From Pradoshia sp. D12 (GTDB taxonomy: Bacteria > Bacillota > Bacilli > Bacillales > Pradoshiaceae), in the NCBI RefSeq assembly GCF_008935075.1, contig NZ_CP044545.1, positions 2,259,501-2,323,500 of the forward strand: DNA of 64,000 nucleotides. Direction: 5' to 3'. Position numbers and translations under genes: made by a program. The stretch's first letter is position 1, and each line of letters opens with the position of its first letter. Under the pieces are notes generated by a model. It searched no databases and was not told the origin of the DNA. It saw nothing but the letters and a program-made list of their open reading frames with translations. This document shows positions 52,558 to 61,399 of this stretch, one piece after another.

Positions 52558-53685
52558 TTAGCGAACTGCACAGCGGTTTGGACCAATTTCCATTTCAGTT
52601 TGTTCATCTAGTTCGGGTATAATTTTACCCATATTCACTTGACGGATTTGCTCATATGCATTTGGCTGCGGTGGCAGATTTTCTGTGACTATCTTACGGA
52701 ATTCATTTTCATTATCAATATTTAAACCATGATTTTCAGTCAGCAAAGTTCTAAGCCGTTTGGCAACAGTACCGTCTTCGTTTACTTCATCCATAATCAT
52801 GAAATGAGCAGGAAGGACAATTAATTCATCCGCAAGCACACGGTATCGTTCATACAATGTTTCACGTAAATCGTCCACCCAATCCTCGGCAAGACCAGCT
52901 AAATCCGGGCGCCCAATTGAATCGATGAAAAGAATATCCCCCGTAAGTAAGTAACTTCCGCCAATGACAAAAGAAGTGGAGCCGATTGTATGCCCCGGTG
53001 AGTATATAGCATTGACTTCAATCTCTGATTCGCCAAGCTTCACCGTTAACCCGTCTGTTAATGGCGTATAATTATATACAACTTCCTCAGCATCCTGCTG
53101 TGGAAGATAATACTGTGCACCTGTCTGTTCAGCAATTTGGCGCCCACCAGAGATATGATCAGCATGCAAGTGTGTGTCAAATACATGCTTGATTTTCACT
53201 CCCTTTTCTCTGGCAAAGTCGATAAATACATCCGTGAATCGGACTGCATCGATGATTGCCGCTTCCTCACCAGAGATGACCATATAGGAGAGACAGCCTT
53301 TGCCAAGGCGTACAAATTGATAGATCTCTCCTCCACCTTTCAAATCATCTACCTTTACAGGCTCAAGGTGCATACTCCATGCCTTCATACCACCTTCCAA
53401 ATAGGCAACAGGTCGGCCAGCCTCTGCCAGCATTTCAGCAACCATGACAGATGATCCTTCTTTTGCACATACTACAAGAACTTCTTTATTCACCGGGATT
53501 TTAGAAAGAATTTCCTCTACACCATCTAGTAATTCAAAATAAGGTATATTCATATATTCAAAGCTCTTAGCCTCAATCTTCCAATCCTTAAATGCATCTT
53601 GATTACGAACATCCAAAATAAATAAGTCCTTATGTTCAATCACATATTTAGCCACATCGGTAGCTGTCCATTTCAAAACTTTCAT
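52558..53685 (-). CDS. Rhodanese-MBL-fold persulfide dioxygenase (CstB/YrkH-like)
   Basis: The 375-aa fusion has an N-terminal rhodanese domain (about 1-110, active Cys in [10 protein letters not shown]) and a metallo-beta-lactamase domain of the ETHE1 type (about 115-340; iron ligands in [20 protein letters not shown] and [17 protein letters not shown]). It should oxidise persulfide to sulfite or, with the rhodanese, thiosulfate. The domain order is reversed relative to the C-terminal rhodanese of S. aureus CstB and matches B. subtilis YrkH. Confidence 0.92.
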   Translation of the reverse strand: MKVLKWTATDVAKYVIEHKDLFILDVRNQDAFKDWKIEAKSFEYMNIPYFELLDGVEEILSKIPVNKEVLVVCAKEGSSVMVAEMLAEAGRPVAYLEGGMKAWSMHLEPVKVDDLKGGGEIYQFVRLGKGCLSYMVISGEEAAIIDAVRFTDVFIDFAREKGVKIKHVFDTHLHADHISGGRQIAEQTGAQYYLPQQDAEEVVYNYTPLTDGLTVKLGESEIEVNAIYSPGHTIGSTSFVIGGSYLLTGDILFIDSIGRPDLAGLAEDWVDDLRETLYERYRVLADELIVLPAHFMIMDEVNEDGTVAKRLRTLLTENHGLNIDNENEFRKIVTENLPPQPNAYEQIRQVNMGKIIPELDEQTEMEIGPNRCAVR

Positions 53686-53687
53686 TT

Positions 53688-54266
53688 TCAGTTACCTCCT
53701 GACGTGATTTTATTCGTTTCTTTTATTAATTCGCCTTTCCAATCTTTCATGCCAGGGAATACATTGAATACTTTTTGAAATCCGCTTTCGACAAGTTTGT
53801 GAGCAGCTAGTTCACTACGTCTGCCTGTACGGCAAATGACGTAAATATTTTGATTGGAATCTAGTTCACTCATTCTTTCCTCCAATTCCCCAAGAGGAAT
53901 TGACTTTGCCTGAGGCACATGCCCAAAGGCATACTCGGCTTCCTCACGAACATCTAAAATGATACCCTCACTTGTTGCAAGATCTTCATTTGTTATTGTT
54001 CGTTCAAATGGTTTATCAACCTCGCTATCTGCACCACCCTTACGGATATAATGAATAAGGATTTCGCCATCTTCATTTGTACCAATATATTCATGGCCAG
54101 CTGATCCCGCCCAGGCAGCAAGATCGGCCTTTGATCCCTTATCTGTTGCCGTAATTTTCAATACCTTGCCCACAGCTAATTCTTTCATCGCTTTCTTCGT
54201 TTTCACGATAGGCATTGGGCACGCGAGTCCTTTTGCGTCCAAGTGAACATCTGCTTTGATTGACAT
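53688..54266 (-). CDS. TusA-rhodanese fusion sulfurtransferase (CstA/YrkF-like)
   Basis: The 192-aa protein has a TusA domain (about 1-75, Cys in [15 protein letters not shown]) and a rhodanese domain (about 95-185, active Cys in [15 protein letters not shown]). It moves sulfane sulfur within the pathway and hands it to the dioxygenase encoded next. B. subtilis YrkF and S. aureus CstA are close in design. A CstR-like operator (54280-54295) lies right before its ribosome-binding site, suggesting an internal, separately controlled promoter. Confidence 0.93.
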   Translation of the reverse strand: MSIKADVHLDAKGLACPMPIVKTKKAMKELAVGKVLKITATDKGSKADLAAWAGSAGHEYIGTNEDGEILIHYIRKGGADSEVDKPFERTITNEDLATSEGIILDVREEAEYAFGHVPQAKSIPLGELEERMSELDSNQNIYVICRTGRRSELAAHKLVESGFQKVFNVFPGMKDWKGELIKETNKITSGGN

Positions 54267-54279
54267 TATGAGACCTCCT

Positions 54280-54295
54280 ATACTCCATAGGGTAT
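54280..54295. promoter_or_regulatory. Candidate CstR operator, internal
   Basis: ATACTCCATAGGGTAT is a variant of the palindromes found at 55179 and 55533, placed before the TusA-rhodanese gene. Confidence 0.55.
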
Positions 54296-54303
54296 ATTAT
54301 TGT

Positions 54304-54609
54304 TTAAAAATTTTTGACCGTCTTCCCTTTCCAAACAAGCATACCTCCAACCATATTAGTTGCCTGAAATCCAATCGATTCCAGATAAGAGGCAGCATTG
54401 CCACTTCGAGCGCTTGAACGGCACACGAGAATGTATTCCTTATTTTTATCCAGTACACCAATACGGTCCTGAAGCTCACTAAGCGGAATATGGATAATGC
54501 CTTCAATATGAGCCTCAGCCACCTCTTCTGGCTCTCGTACGTCAATTAAATTTAGTAGCTTCCCTGCTTCTAAGCGTTCTTGAACTTCTCTTGCTGTAAT
54601 TTCCTTCAT
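54304..54609 (-). CDS. Single-domain rhodanese
   Basis: The 101-aa rhodanese-homology protein has LINLIDVREPEEVAEAHIEG, the active-site loop LVCRSSARSGNAA with its Cys, and a closing NMVGGMLVWKGK. It accepts sulfane sulfur and is an extra carrier relative to the cst operon of S. aureus. It lies between the DsrE-like and TusA-rhodanese genes, so it is expected to be under the same regulator. Confidence 0.93.
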   Translation of the reverse strand: MKEITAREVQERLEAGKLLNLIDVREPEEVAEAHIEGIIHIPLSELQDRIGVLDKNKEYILVCRSSARSGNAASYLESIGFQATNMVGGMLVWKGKTVKNF

Positions 54610-54681
54610 TTAGCTCACCCTTCCTCAAATCCTTACAAGTATTAAATTAAACCTTAGAAAACTAACAGATCTTACTTGAAT

Positions 54682-55158
54682 TTAAATAAACAAGTTGACT
54701 GCTCCATTTTCTGCGTCTGCAAGATAGGCGGCAACTCCGGCATAATGAACGTCATCCAGCAACTCTTCTTTTTTTAGACCCAATAAATCCATTGTCATTG
54801 TGCACGAAACTAGCTTGATCTCTTGTTCCTGTGCCATGTCAATCAAATCTGTTAAGGTGAGTGCATTATGTTTCTTCATGACATGCTTAATCATTTTTGG
54901 TCCCATGCCCATCATATTCATTTTAGAAAGCGCTAGTTTTTCAGCACCTCTTGGCATCATAAAGCCAAACATTTTCTCAAGGAGGCTTTTCTTTACTTTC
55001 ATTGGCTCCTGTTTACGTAATGCATTGATTCCCCAAAATGTATGGAAGATTGTCACTTCATGGTCATAGGCAGCCGCTCCGTTTGCAATAATATAGGCGG
55101 CCATCGCCTTATCATAATCCCCGCTGAATAAAATGATATTAGTTGATTTCTGTTCCAT
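54682..55158 (-). CDS. DsrE/DsrF/DrsH-like protein (YrkE-like)
   Basis: The 158-aa protein has the DsrE-type sulfur-carrier fold: IILFSGDYDKAMAAYIIANGA, VTIFHTFWGINALRK, and the Cys-bearing strand IKLVSCTMTMDLLGLKKEEL, with the candidate active Cys in VSCTM. B. subtilis YrkE has the same length and operon place. It is the first gene after cstR and has a CstR-like operator between them. Confidence 0.92.
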   Translation of the reverse strand: MEQKSTNIILFSGDYDKAMAAYIIANGAAAYDHEVTIFHTFWGINALRKQEPMKVKKSLLEKMFGFMMPRGAEKLALSKMNMMGMGPKMIKHVMKKHNALTLTDLIDMAQEQEIKLVSCTMTMDLLGLKKEELLDDVHYAGVAAYLADAENGAVNLFI

Positions 55159-55178
55159 TGCTCCTCCTTAGAATACAT

Positions 55179-55194
55179 ATACCCCTATAGGTAT
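55179..55194. promoter_or_regulatory. Candidate CstR operator upstream of the DsrE-like gene
   Basis: ATACCCCTATAGGTAT is a near-palindrome with the C/G tracts typical of CsoR/CstR operators, just upstream of the ribosome-binding site of the sulfur operon. Confidence 0.75.
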
Positions 55195-55226
55195 TTATTA
55201 TTGTAAAAAAATATAATCTTTTCCTG

Positions 55227-55487
55227 TTATCTGCTTTTAACGAGCAAGTTTACCGCCTGTCCAATTAATTCATTCATCTGTTCCTCATCTCCATCAATCG
55301 CACGTACACATTCAATTAAGTTTTCACTGACGACGATACCAATTGTTCGCTCTATTCCGGAACGTACCGCTGAAAGCTGGGTGATCACATCCTTACAATC
55401 CTGTCCTTCATCCATCATACGTTGTATGCCACGAAGCTGACCTTCCATTCTTCTTAATCTCACTTTCGTTTTATCATCATAATTCAT
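55227..55487 (-). CDS. cstR: CsoR-family persulfide sensor (CstR)
   Basis: The 86-aa four-helix DUF156 protein represses its operon until persulfide modifies its cysteines. Two Cys are present, C31 (GQDCKDV) and C60 (LIECVRA), the same two numbered positions as in S. aureus CstR. The His and second Cys (H-x3-C) that bind Cu(I) in CsoR are absent, which argues against copper sensing. It lies upstream of the operon it should control and has a matching operator at its own 5' side. Confidence 0.93.
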   Translation of the reverse strand: MNYDDKTKVRLRRMEGQLRGIQRMMDEGQDCKDVITQLSAVRSGIERTIGIVVSENLIECVRAIDGDEEQMNELIGQAVNLLVKSR

Positions 55488-55532
55488 TCATCATTCCCCC
55501 TCTCAGTTGTATTATATCGATATGCCCATCGT

Positions 55533-55549
55533 ATACCCCTATGGGTAAT
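55533..55549. promoter_or_regulatory. Candidate CstR operator upstream of cstR
   Basis: ATACCCCTATGGGTAAT matches the other two sites and lies about 45 bases before the cstR start, consistent with autorepression. Confidence 0.75.
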
Positions 55550-55770
55550 TGGTCAATCAGAATGCTCAATAAATTCTTCACATCCTTTCATGCCCTAAAA
55601 AAATACTGACATTCTAGATTAAAAGTACCTGCTTAGATTCATATTTTATATTCATTAGTTGCCATGTATTTGTTTATGTTATGGGCTTTTTAAACACTAG
55701 CAAACCGTATATTTTTAAAAAATTTGGCCATACTATGCTTAACTTTGTTTGATTTTTCAAGGAGAAATTT

Positions 55771-56100
55771 ATGTATAGAGGTATTATATTATTGGATGAG
55801 AAATGTCCTATTATCCAAGTCCCAAATTTTGTGAAACATTGCCCATTAAAATCTGTCAATGATTTTATCTGTCAAAAAAATATAGAAATTGCAACCTTAA
55901 ATCCCCATCAGCTTACCAGCTATTATACACGCCCGTTTGCCTTATATTTTGATTTAAAAAAAACCAGAAAAGATCGTAAGGTTACTTATGATTATTTAGT
56001 AATAAATCTTCACGAAGCTTTTCAAAAATTTACGGATACCTATCCGGAATATTGGAATGAAATACAAAGTTCGTTTCACCATATCCACTTAATTAAGTGA
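55771..56100 (+). CDS. Hypothetical small protein
   Basis: The 109-aa protein is not recognised. It is basic and soluble, with Cys at C12, C24 and C34 (DEKCPII, KHCPLK, FICQK). The C-terminal half is predicted as a helix-strand-helix (YDYLVINLHEAFQKFTDTYP). CAAGGAG precedes the ATG by about 7 bases. The shared terminator after it supports expression. It is divergent from cstR. Confidence 0.55.
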   Translation: MYRGIILLDEKCPIIQVPNFVKHCPLKSVNDFICQKNIEIATLNPHQLTSYYTRPFALYFDLKKTRKDRKVTYDYLVINLHEAFQKFTDTYPEYWNEIQSSFHHIHLIK

Positions 56101-56245
56101 CTTAGTAACTGAGTAACCCTTTAGTCTAATCCAATTGCATCACAATATCTCTATTATTTCCACCCGATAAATGAATAGATAAAATTCGAGTACTCATTAC
56201 TTTTTGAAATTATGAAACAAACTCATATCCCTGCAGTTTTATATA

Positions 56246-56284
56246 AAAAGGCGTACAGAATATCACTATTCTGTACGCCTTTTT
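56246..56284. terminator. Bidirectional terminator between the hypothetical gene and thyA
   Basis: AAAAAGGCGTACAGAATA-TCAC-TATTCTGTACGCCTTTTT is a perfect stem with T-runs on both strands. Confidence 0.95.
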
Positions 56285-56320
56285 GCTATCAGTTATGAGG
56301 CTGTCCGTAAGCACTCTAAA

Positions 56321-57277
56321 TTAAACAGCAATCGGTGCTTTGATCGTTGGATGCGGGTCATATCCTTCAATTTTTATTTGATCCAGATTCATATCAAAAA
56401 TACTTGTAAATGAAGAGTCAATCACCAGCTCAGGAAGCGATCTTGGTTCTCTTTCCAATTGAGTCTTCACTTGTTCTACATGGTTTAAATAGATATGTGC
56501 ATCACCAAGAGTATGGACAAATTCACCAACCTCCAGACCACATTCAGCTGCAATTAAATGAGTCAGCAATGCATAGCTGGCAATATTAAATGGTACACCG
56601 AGGAAGATGTCTGCACTTCTTTGATACAGCTGGCAGGACAGCTTGCCGTCTGCCACATGAAACTGGAATAAACTGTGACATGGCGGCAAAGCCATAGTTG
56701 GTACATCCTCCGGATTCCATGCAGATACAATCAATCTTCTGGAAGATGGGTTTCTTTTAATTTGTTCAATCACATCTTTAAGCTGATCAATCGTTTCACC
56801 TGTTGACGTCTTCCATTCTCTCCATTGTTTCCCGTATACATTGCCAAGCTCTCCATACTTCGCCGCAAAGGCATCATCACTTAAGATTTTCTCTTTAAAT
56901 AAATCCATTTGTTCCAAATATAATTGATTAAAATTTTCATCCTGTAAAGAACGAATACCAAAATCAGTCATATCAGGACCTTTATACTCTGAGCTTTCAA
57001 CCCATTTTTTAAAGGCCCATTCATTCCAAATATTATTATTATGCTGTAGCAAAAACTTGATATTCGTATCTCCGTTAATAAACCACAGTAATTCACTTGC
57101 AATCAAGCGAAATGGTACTCTTTTGGTTGTTAATAATGGAAAACCATCCTTCAGATTAAATCTCATTTGGTGGCCGAATACAGAGATTGTACCTGTCCCT
57201 GTACGGTCTTCTTTTTTTGTCCCGTTATTTAGAACATGCTGGCAAAGATTTAAATAGGCCTGTTCATTTTTCACCAT
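56321..57277 (-). CDS. thyA: Thymidylate synthase ThyA
   Basis: The enzyme methylates dUMP to dTMP and makes dihydrofolate. Family blocks are intact: [17 protein letters not shown], the catalytic Cys in [36 protein letters not shown], and the terminal [13 protein letters not shown]. At 318 aa it is the long form, with an insert around residues 85-150 absent from the 264-aa ThyB/E. coli type. It stands apart from dfrA, which is its usual neighbour. Confidence 0.97.
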   Translation of the reverse strand: MVKNEQAYLNLCQHVLNNGTKKEDRTGTGTISVFGHQMRFNLKDGFPLLTTKRVPFRLIASELLWFINGDTNIKFLLQHNNNIWNEWAFKKWVESSEYKGPDMTDFGIRSLQDENFNQLYLEQMDLFKEKILSDDAFAAKYGELGNVYGKQWREWKTSTGETIDQLKDVIEQIKRNPSSRRLIVSAWNPEDVPTMALPPCHSLFQFHVADGKLSCQLYQRSADIFLGVPFNIASYALLTHLIAAECGLEVGEFVHTLGDAHIYLNHVEQVKTQLEREPRSLPELVIDSSFTSIFDMNLDQIKIEGYDPHPTIKAPIAV

Positions 57278-57294
57278 TTGTTGATCCTCCTATT

Positions 57295-58005
57295 TTATTG
57301 TTCTTTTACTGTGTACCCATTCTTTTCAATATTTTTTATGATTTCGTATGTGAGAGGGGCCTTTTCCAAACATTCTGCTTTAGTTTCTTGATTGAAGTAA
57401 TACATCGCAAAAACCTCAGCAAAGTACTCCTCTGAATAATCAATAAAGTATGCTTGATTCGGGAATAGTTGTTGCACTTCTTTTAACCAAGCATCTTGAA
57501 AGTAGCCCGTTTCACTAATATTATTCAATATAATTTGATCGACTGAATGTCCAAGCTCATGTAGTTCTAGATTAGTTGAACCATGGCCCGCTCCTTTTTC
57601 ACTGTGCCCGATTTTTACTAAGACTGTTTTACTGCCACCCATTCCGGGTACTTCATCCCAATTTTTCGAGGAATACCCTCTTGGCTGAACTCCTTTTAAA
57701 TGGGCAGCCTCCCGTTGATCCGTCAATGCTCCCGTAAATAACTTAATCTTAATTCTATTCTTTTTTAATACTTGAAGTAAGCCTTCAGGTAACCCACTTA
57801 TTCTTTCAATAATAACCTCAGCCTCATCCCATTGATCTTGATCATCAGGTAAAACAATTATAGTTGATACCAATGATTTATTCTCAATGCCAGATAAATT
57901 CTTTAAATAAACTGACTCTGCATAATTTTGCCCTAATGGAAATAATATAAGAGTGGCTACCATAATGAATATAAAAATGAATACAAGTAAATTTCTGGCC
58001 TTCAT
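57295..58005 (-). CDS. Secreted anthrax-lethal-factor-like (PPEP-like) metalloprotease
   Basis: The 236-aa protein has an N-terminal signal or anchor helix (about 6-28) and an ATLF/M34-type zinc protease domain. The zinc motif is LELHELGHSVD (HExxH), followed some 40 residues later by a glutamate ligand in YSEEYFAEVFAMYY. The build resembles secreted Pro-Pro endopeptidases (PPEP, for example Zmp1 of C. difficile), which cut adhesins or wall proteins. Cleavage after Pro-Pro is inference. The start at 58005 has GGAG 9 bases upstream; a GTG one codon earlier is possible. It lies 18 bases upstream of thyA. Confidence 0.82.
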   Translation of the reverse strand: MKARNLLVFIFIFIMVATLILFPLGQNYAESVYLKNLSGIENKSLVSTIIVLPDDQDQWDEAEVIIERISGLPEGLLQVLKKNRIKIKLFTGALTDQREAAHLKGVQPRGYSSKNWDEVPGMGGSKTVLVKIGHSEKGAGHGSTNLELHELGHSVDQIILNNISETGYFQDAWLKEVQQLFPNQAYFIDYSEEYFAEVFAMYYFNQETKAECLEKAPLTYEIIKNIEKNGYTVKEQ

Positions 58006-58311
58006 CACAATTCACTCCGAAGATTAATTTTTATATCATAAAAACCCTATTACCAGTCAATGAGAATATATAGGGTTATGTATAAAACTTCGTGAAGAAA
58101 TCTAGATAGGCGTATATGTATGGTTTAACCATTTATCAACAATGGCATAGATCCATTTCGACAAATCATTAAAAATTATACCATATGATGAGAGTTTCGA
58201 AGTGAACGAGTGGTCATAAAAATTATGGAAGTTCATCTGACCGTTTGCAGCTAAACAGCACCATCACAGCATTCCAGCAATCCCCTTTTACAATAAAGTA
58301 TCCAGGGAGAG
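58006..58311. other. Intergenic stretch upstream of the metalloprotease
   Basis: About 300 bases with no gene on the minus strand. It precedes the small plus-strand ORF at 58312, and no promoter is clear. Confidence 0.45.
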
Positions 58312-58467
58312 GTGGTTAAGATACGGTTCCATCCTGATAAATATAATCTTGATGACGAATTAATGGAAGATTTGTATTCTGCTATGACAGATTGGAGATT
58401 AGTGGTATTCGATAGTCTAATTGCTCTTGGATTTTGCATAGGCTTTATTTTCATTCATCTCTCTTAA
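58312..58467 (+). CDS. Small C-tail-anchored membrane peptide
   Basis: A 51-codon frame reads VKIRFHPDKYNLDDELMEDL and on, then a hydrophobic helix VVFDSLIALGFCIGFIFIH to the end. AGGGAGAGG lies just before a GTG (58312), a short spacing that leaves the exact start uncertain. A bidirectional terminator follows the stop at once. Amphipathic head plus C-terminal membrane helix suggest a small membrane protein. No family is recognised, and it could be a chance ORF. Confidence 0.4.
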   Translation: MVKIRFHPDKYNLDDELMEDLYSAMTDWRLVVFDSLIALGFCIGFIFIHLS

Positions 58468-58505
58468 AAGAATTCCTGATCATATCCTGATCAGGAATTC
58501 TTTTA
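58466..58505. terminator. Bidirectional terminator between the small ORF and terC
   Basis: AAAAGAATTCCTGATCA-TATCC-TGATCAGGAATTCTTTTA, perfect stem with T-runs on both sides. Confidence 0.93.
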
Positions 58506-58512
58506 ACATATT

Positions 58513-59289
58513 CTATGCCGACTGATTCTTTCTTTTCTTATAAAAGTGCAACAGAATGGTTGCGCCAAAAATCACAATGATAATGAAAAAGAACATAGTA
58601 TGATCGATATGTAGACCAAAATTGGAACCAACCATTTTAACAGCAATAAAGGCAATCAAAATATAAGCAGCACTTTCAAGCTCTGGTATTCTATCGATTA
58701 ACTTTAAGAATACACCTGCCACACCCCTCATCATTAAAACACCTAATATGCCTCCAACGAACAAAACCCAGACTTGATTACTTACACCAAAGGCAGCCAG
58801 TATACTGTCTACAGAGAATGCGATATCCATCAACTCTACGGATGCAACTGTCCCCCAAAAGTTACCGAACAATCGTTTGAGCAAGCCAGATTTTTTTACG
58901 TCCGGAACATCAGGAGTCGTTTCAAAATGTTTATACTTTTTGTAAAAATACTGAATGGAAAGCCATGCAAGATAACCTCCTCCAATCAGTTTCACCCACA
59001 AAATTTCAATTAAATAGACACCTACTCCTATAGCTAGGAAACGGAATAAATAAGCTCCAATCAACCCATAAAACAAAGCTCTTTTTCGTTGTTTTTCCGG
59101 AAGATCCTTTACCATTACAGCAAGGACGAGAGCATTATCGGATGATAGCAAGCCCTCCATCAGAACCAGTGTACCAATTAATCCCCAACTGACTGGGTCA
59201 GACAATACCTCTATCCACATCTGCCCATCAAAAAACATAGCGTATGTTTCTATTAACTGTGAAAAGAATTCATTCATGGTTGTCTTCAT
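58513..59289 (-). CDS. TerC-family membrane protein
   Basis: The 258-aa protein has seven or eight membrane helices with the TerC/Alx signature residues: LLSSDNALVLAVMV (Asp/Asn) and ELMDIAFSVDSILAAFGVS (two Asp). TerC proteins such as YceF and YkoY in B. subtilis export Mn2+ to metalate secreted enzymes. No yybP-ykoY manganese riboswitch is seen upstream. GAGATG lies near the start (59289). Confidence 0.92.
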   Translation of the reverse strand: MKTTMNEFFSQLIETYAMFFDGQMWIEVLSDPVSWGLIGTLVLMEGLLSSDNALVLAVMVKDLPEKQRKRALFYGLIGAYLFRFLAIGVGVYLIEILWVKLIGGGYLAWLSIQYFYKKYKHFETTPDVPDVKKSGLLKRLFGNFWGTVASVELMDIAFSVDSILAAFGVSNQVWVLFVGGILGVLMMRGVAGVFLKLIDRIPELESAAYILIAFIAVKMVGSNFGLHIDHTMFFFIIIVIFGATILLHFYKKRKNQSA

Positions 59290-59310
59290 CTCCTGATTAT
59301 TTTCTTTAAC

Positions 59311-59343
59311 ACAAAAAAGAAAATACGTTGATTACAACGTATT
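59311..59343 (-). terminator. Terminator of ypjP
   Basis: On the minus strand AATACGTTG-TAAT-CAACGTATT is followed by TTCTTTTTT. Confidence 0.88.
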
Positions 59344-59379
59344 AACCTGAAAATAGTAATCTATCAATTAATGATCTGC

Positions 59380-59973
59380 TTAGCTAATCCACTTAGGAGG
59401 AGTGTTTTGACTCCAATAAATCCTTGCCATCGAGTGATGGGCGTCAAAATTATCTTTGTATGTATGGTAATGAAATTCAAACCAATGGCCTTCTCCGGGC
59501 GGGTTCTCTCTCCTGACATGAAATCTGATGAGGTCTTCATTGGTTTCCCGATCATAAACATGAAATATTTTTTCACTTAAACCGCCGCTTGGCTTTTCTG
59601 ATATCGCCATATTCAGCAGCTTTTCTTCCGGTACATCAGATGAAAATTCCTGCAAGGCGGATTCAATGTTCGGTAATACACTCGTATAAAATTCATCTTT
59701 TATATGGGGACCAATTCTACTCCCAAACTTTTCAAAGGATTGCTCCTCAGCGCGAAGCATAGCATACGATAAAAAATCACTTTGACTAAATACCGTTACA
59801 GGAGATTCGCTGCTTACATAATCAGTTTGGCCAATAACAGGATTGTTTTTGGCTTCTTTGACAGTACTTCCTTCATACCATTCCTGATACTGAGATGGAG
59901 ATATAATTCCAAAGCTTAAAACAGAAAGCCCAACTACCAAGGATTTCTTAAGAATACTTGACCAATTTTTCAA
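59380..59973 (-). CDS. ypjP: YpjP family protein
   Basis: The 197-aa protein has an N-terminal signal helix (about 9-25) and the YpjP family pattern: FGSRIGPHIKDEFYTSVLP, FHVYDRETNEDLIRFHVR and YHTYKDNFDAHHSMARIYW, with several conserved His residues. The function is unknown. Order thyA-ypjP-ypiP-brxA-ypgR resembles B. subtilis, apart from the insertions next to thyA. Confidence 0.9.
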   Translation of the reverse strand: MKNWSSILKKSLVVGLSVLSFGIISPSQYQEWYEGSTVKEAKNNPVIGQTDYVSSESPVTVFSQSDFLSYAMLRAEEQSFEKFGSRIGPHIKDEFYTSVLPNIESALQEFSSDVPEEKLLNMAISEKPSGGLSEKIFHVYDRETNEDLIRFHVRRENPPGEGHWFEFHYHTYKDNFDAHHSMARIYWSQNTPPKWIS

Positions 59974-59997
59974 ATTAAAATCACCTGCCTATTCAGC

Positions 59998-60027
59998 AAA
60001 ACGGGCTATTTCTTCACCCCGTTTTAT
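59998..60027 (-). terminator. Possible weak terminator after ypiP-like gene
   Basis: AAAACGGG / CCCGTTTT stem on the minus strand with only four T behind it. Confidence 0.45.
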
Positions 60028-60060
60028 TAATATTGGAAGAGCGAATTTTGATTTTTTTAA

Positions 60061-60837
60061 CTATTCTAATTCTATCACACCAAAATGAAATTTTGCAGTT
60101 TTTCTTTTTTCAACGCTAAATCCAAACCGGGAAAATCGATCACTCCTGAAATGGTCCTTAAGAATAATCCTCTTTTTGGCAACTCTCTTGGCTTCCACTA
60201 CTGCTTCATCTGTTAACTCCTTGTAGGAAGCAAATGAACTCAAAGACTGAATTCCAGCACTTTCAATGACTCTTTCTGTAAACATTGGATCAAAATAAAC
60301 AACATCATAGGAGCGATCCTCAGCTTTTTTAAGAAAGGTTAAATAGTCTATGTTCACAGCTTCAATTCTCCCGGCAGCTTCGCCAAATTTCTCATTCTTA
60401 AAAGGATAATTTTGCAGTCCCTCCTTAATAACAAAGTAAACAAACGGATTTAACTCTAAAGCAGTTATTTTCCCGCTACTCCCTATGATATAAGAGGCAA
60501 TCAAGGCATCCGCTCCCATACCAAGTGTACAATCAAGAATAGACATCCCTTGATTTAATCCGGCTGCCCTGACAAATGGATCCACTTCCCCTTTCTCAAT
60601 TCTCTTCATACGGACTGCGGCCATATTTGGATGGAAAAATAATGGATCTATTCCATGCAGGTCATATAATTCTGTTTTGATCTTCCCCACTACCAGACAT
60701 GGTTGGTTATAGTAAGATTGCAACTGTTTAATCGTTCTTTTATTGCGTTCAATATACGGGATCCCTAATTGTTCAGCTGTTCTTAATGCTTTTTGATTCA
60801 GCACATTATTCGTTTTTTCAATCGTAGTGACAAACAC
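60061..60837 (-). CDS. ypiP: Class I SAM-dependent methyltransferase (YpiP-like)
   Basis: The 258-aa protein has an N-terminal region (about 1-90) of uncertain role, then a Rossmann methyltransferase: motif I LDCTLGMGADALIAS, ITALELNPFVYFVI (ribose-binding acid), and YDVVYFDPMFTE, a DPMF/DPPY-type motif typical of enzymes that methylate an exocyclic or ring nitrogen of nucleic acids. RsmJ (16S rRNA G1516) has a related build, so an RNA target is possible. Position upstream of ypjP fits YpiP of B. subtilis. Confidence 0.82.
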   Translation of the reverse strand: MFVTTIEKTNNVLNQKALRTAEQLGIPYIERNKRTIKQLQSYYNQPCLVVGKIKTELYDLHGIDPLFFHPNMAAVRMKRIEKGEVDPFVRAAGLNQGMSILDCTLGMGADALIASYIIGSSGKITALELNPFVYFVIKEGLQNYPFKNEKFGEAAGRIEAVNIDYLTFLKKAEDRSYDVVYFDPMFTERVIESAGIQSLSSFASYKELTDEAVVEAKRVAKKRIILKDHFRSDRFSRFGFSVEKRKTAKFHFGVIELE

Positions 60838-60931
60838 ATAAAAAACTCCTTTAAAATCTGCAAGATTTCTTGTTGAGCAGGCTTCTTTAAATCTAAAGCG
60901 ATAGAAACTTATTTACCCTCAGGCTCATATT

Positions 60932-60960
60932 AAAAAAAGGAATACTCATGTGAGCATTCC
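60932..60960 (-). terminator. Terminator of brxA
   Basis: On the minus strand GGAATGCTCA-CA-TGAGTATTCC is followed by TTTTTTT. Confidence 0.88.
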
Positions 60961-60967
60961 CTTACGT

Positions 60968-61399
60968 TTATTTACAATACTCAGAAAAAGCATTTAATAA
61001 ATTCTCTTTAACGTCTTCTAAAGTATGTCCTTCAATCTCATGTCTTGGTATAAAATGAACCACTTCATTTCCTTTTAATAAAGCCATTGAAGGTGAAGAT
61101 GGAACTTCCCCAAGATATTCTCTCATTCTGGCTGTTGCTTCTTTATCCTGACCGGCAAAGACTGTTACAAAATGATTCGGTTTAATTTCAGCATTTACTG
61201 CTTCTGCTGCAGCCGGTCTTGCCAAGCCGCCCGCACATCCGCATACGGAGTTGACTACAACCAATGTAGTACCTTCTGCCTTTTCCATAAATTCATCTAC
61301 TTGTTCCGAAGTCGTTAATTCTTCAAAGCCTGCTTCAGTCAACTCTGCTCTCATTGGTTTAACCATTTGTCTCATATATTCTTCATATGCCATAGACAT
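60968..61399 (-). CDS. brxA: Bacilliredoxin BrxA (YphP)
   Basis: The 143-aa thioredoxin-like protein has the CGC active site in VVNSVCGCAGGLARPAA. Bacilliredoxins remove bacillithiol from S-bacillithiolated proteins and restore it to the cycle with the Ypd reductase. A closing FIPRHEIEGHT block is typical. The predicted start is MSMAYEEYM; the second Met is also possible. Confidence 0.95.
   Translation of the reverse strand: MSMAYEEYMRQMVKPMRAELTEAGFEELTTSEQVDEFMEKAEGTTLVVVNSVCGCAGGLARPAAAEAVNAEIKPNHFVTVFAGQDKEATARMREYLGEVPSSPSMALLKGNEVVHFIPRHEIEGHTLEDVKENLLNAFSEYCK

Noticed and set aside
58251-58454. Minus-strand 67-codon ORF
   Set aside because: No ribosome-binding site or family pattern. 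The opposite strand has a better-supported small ORF.
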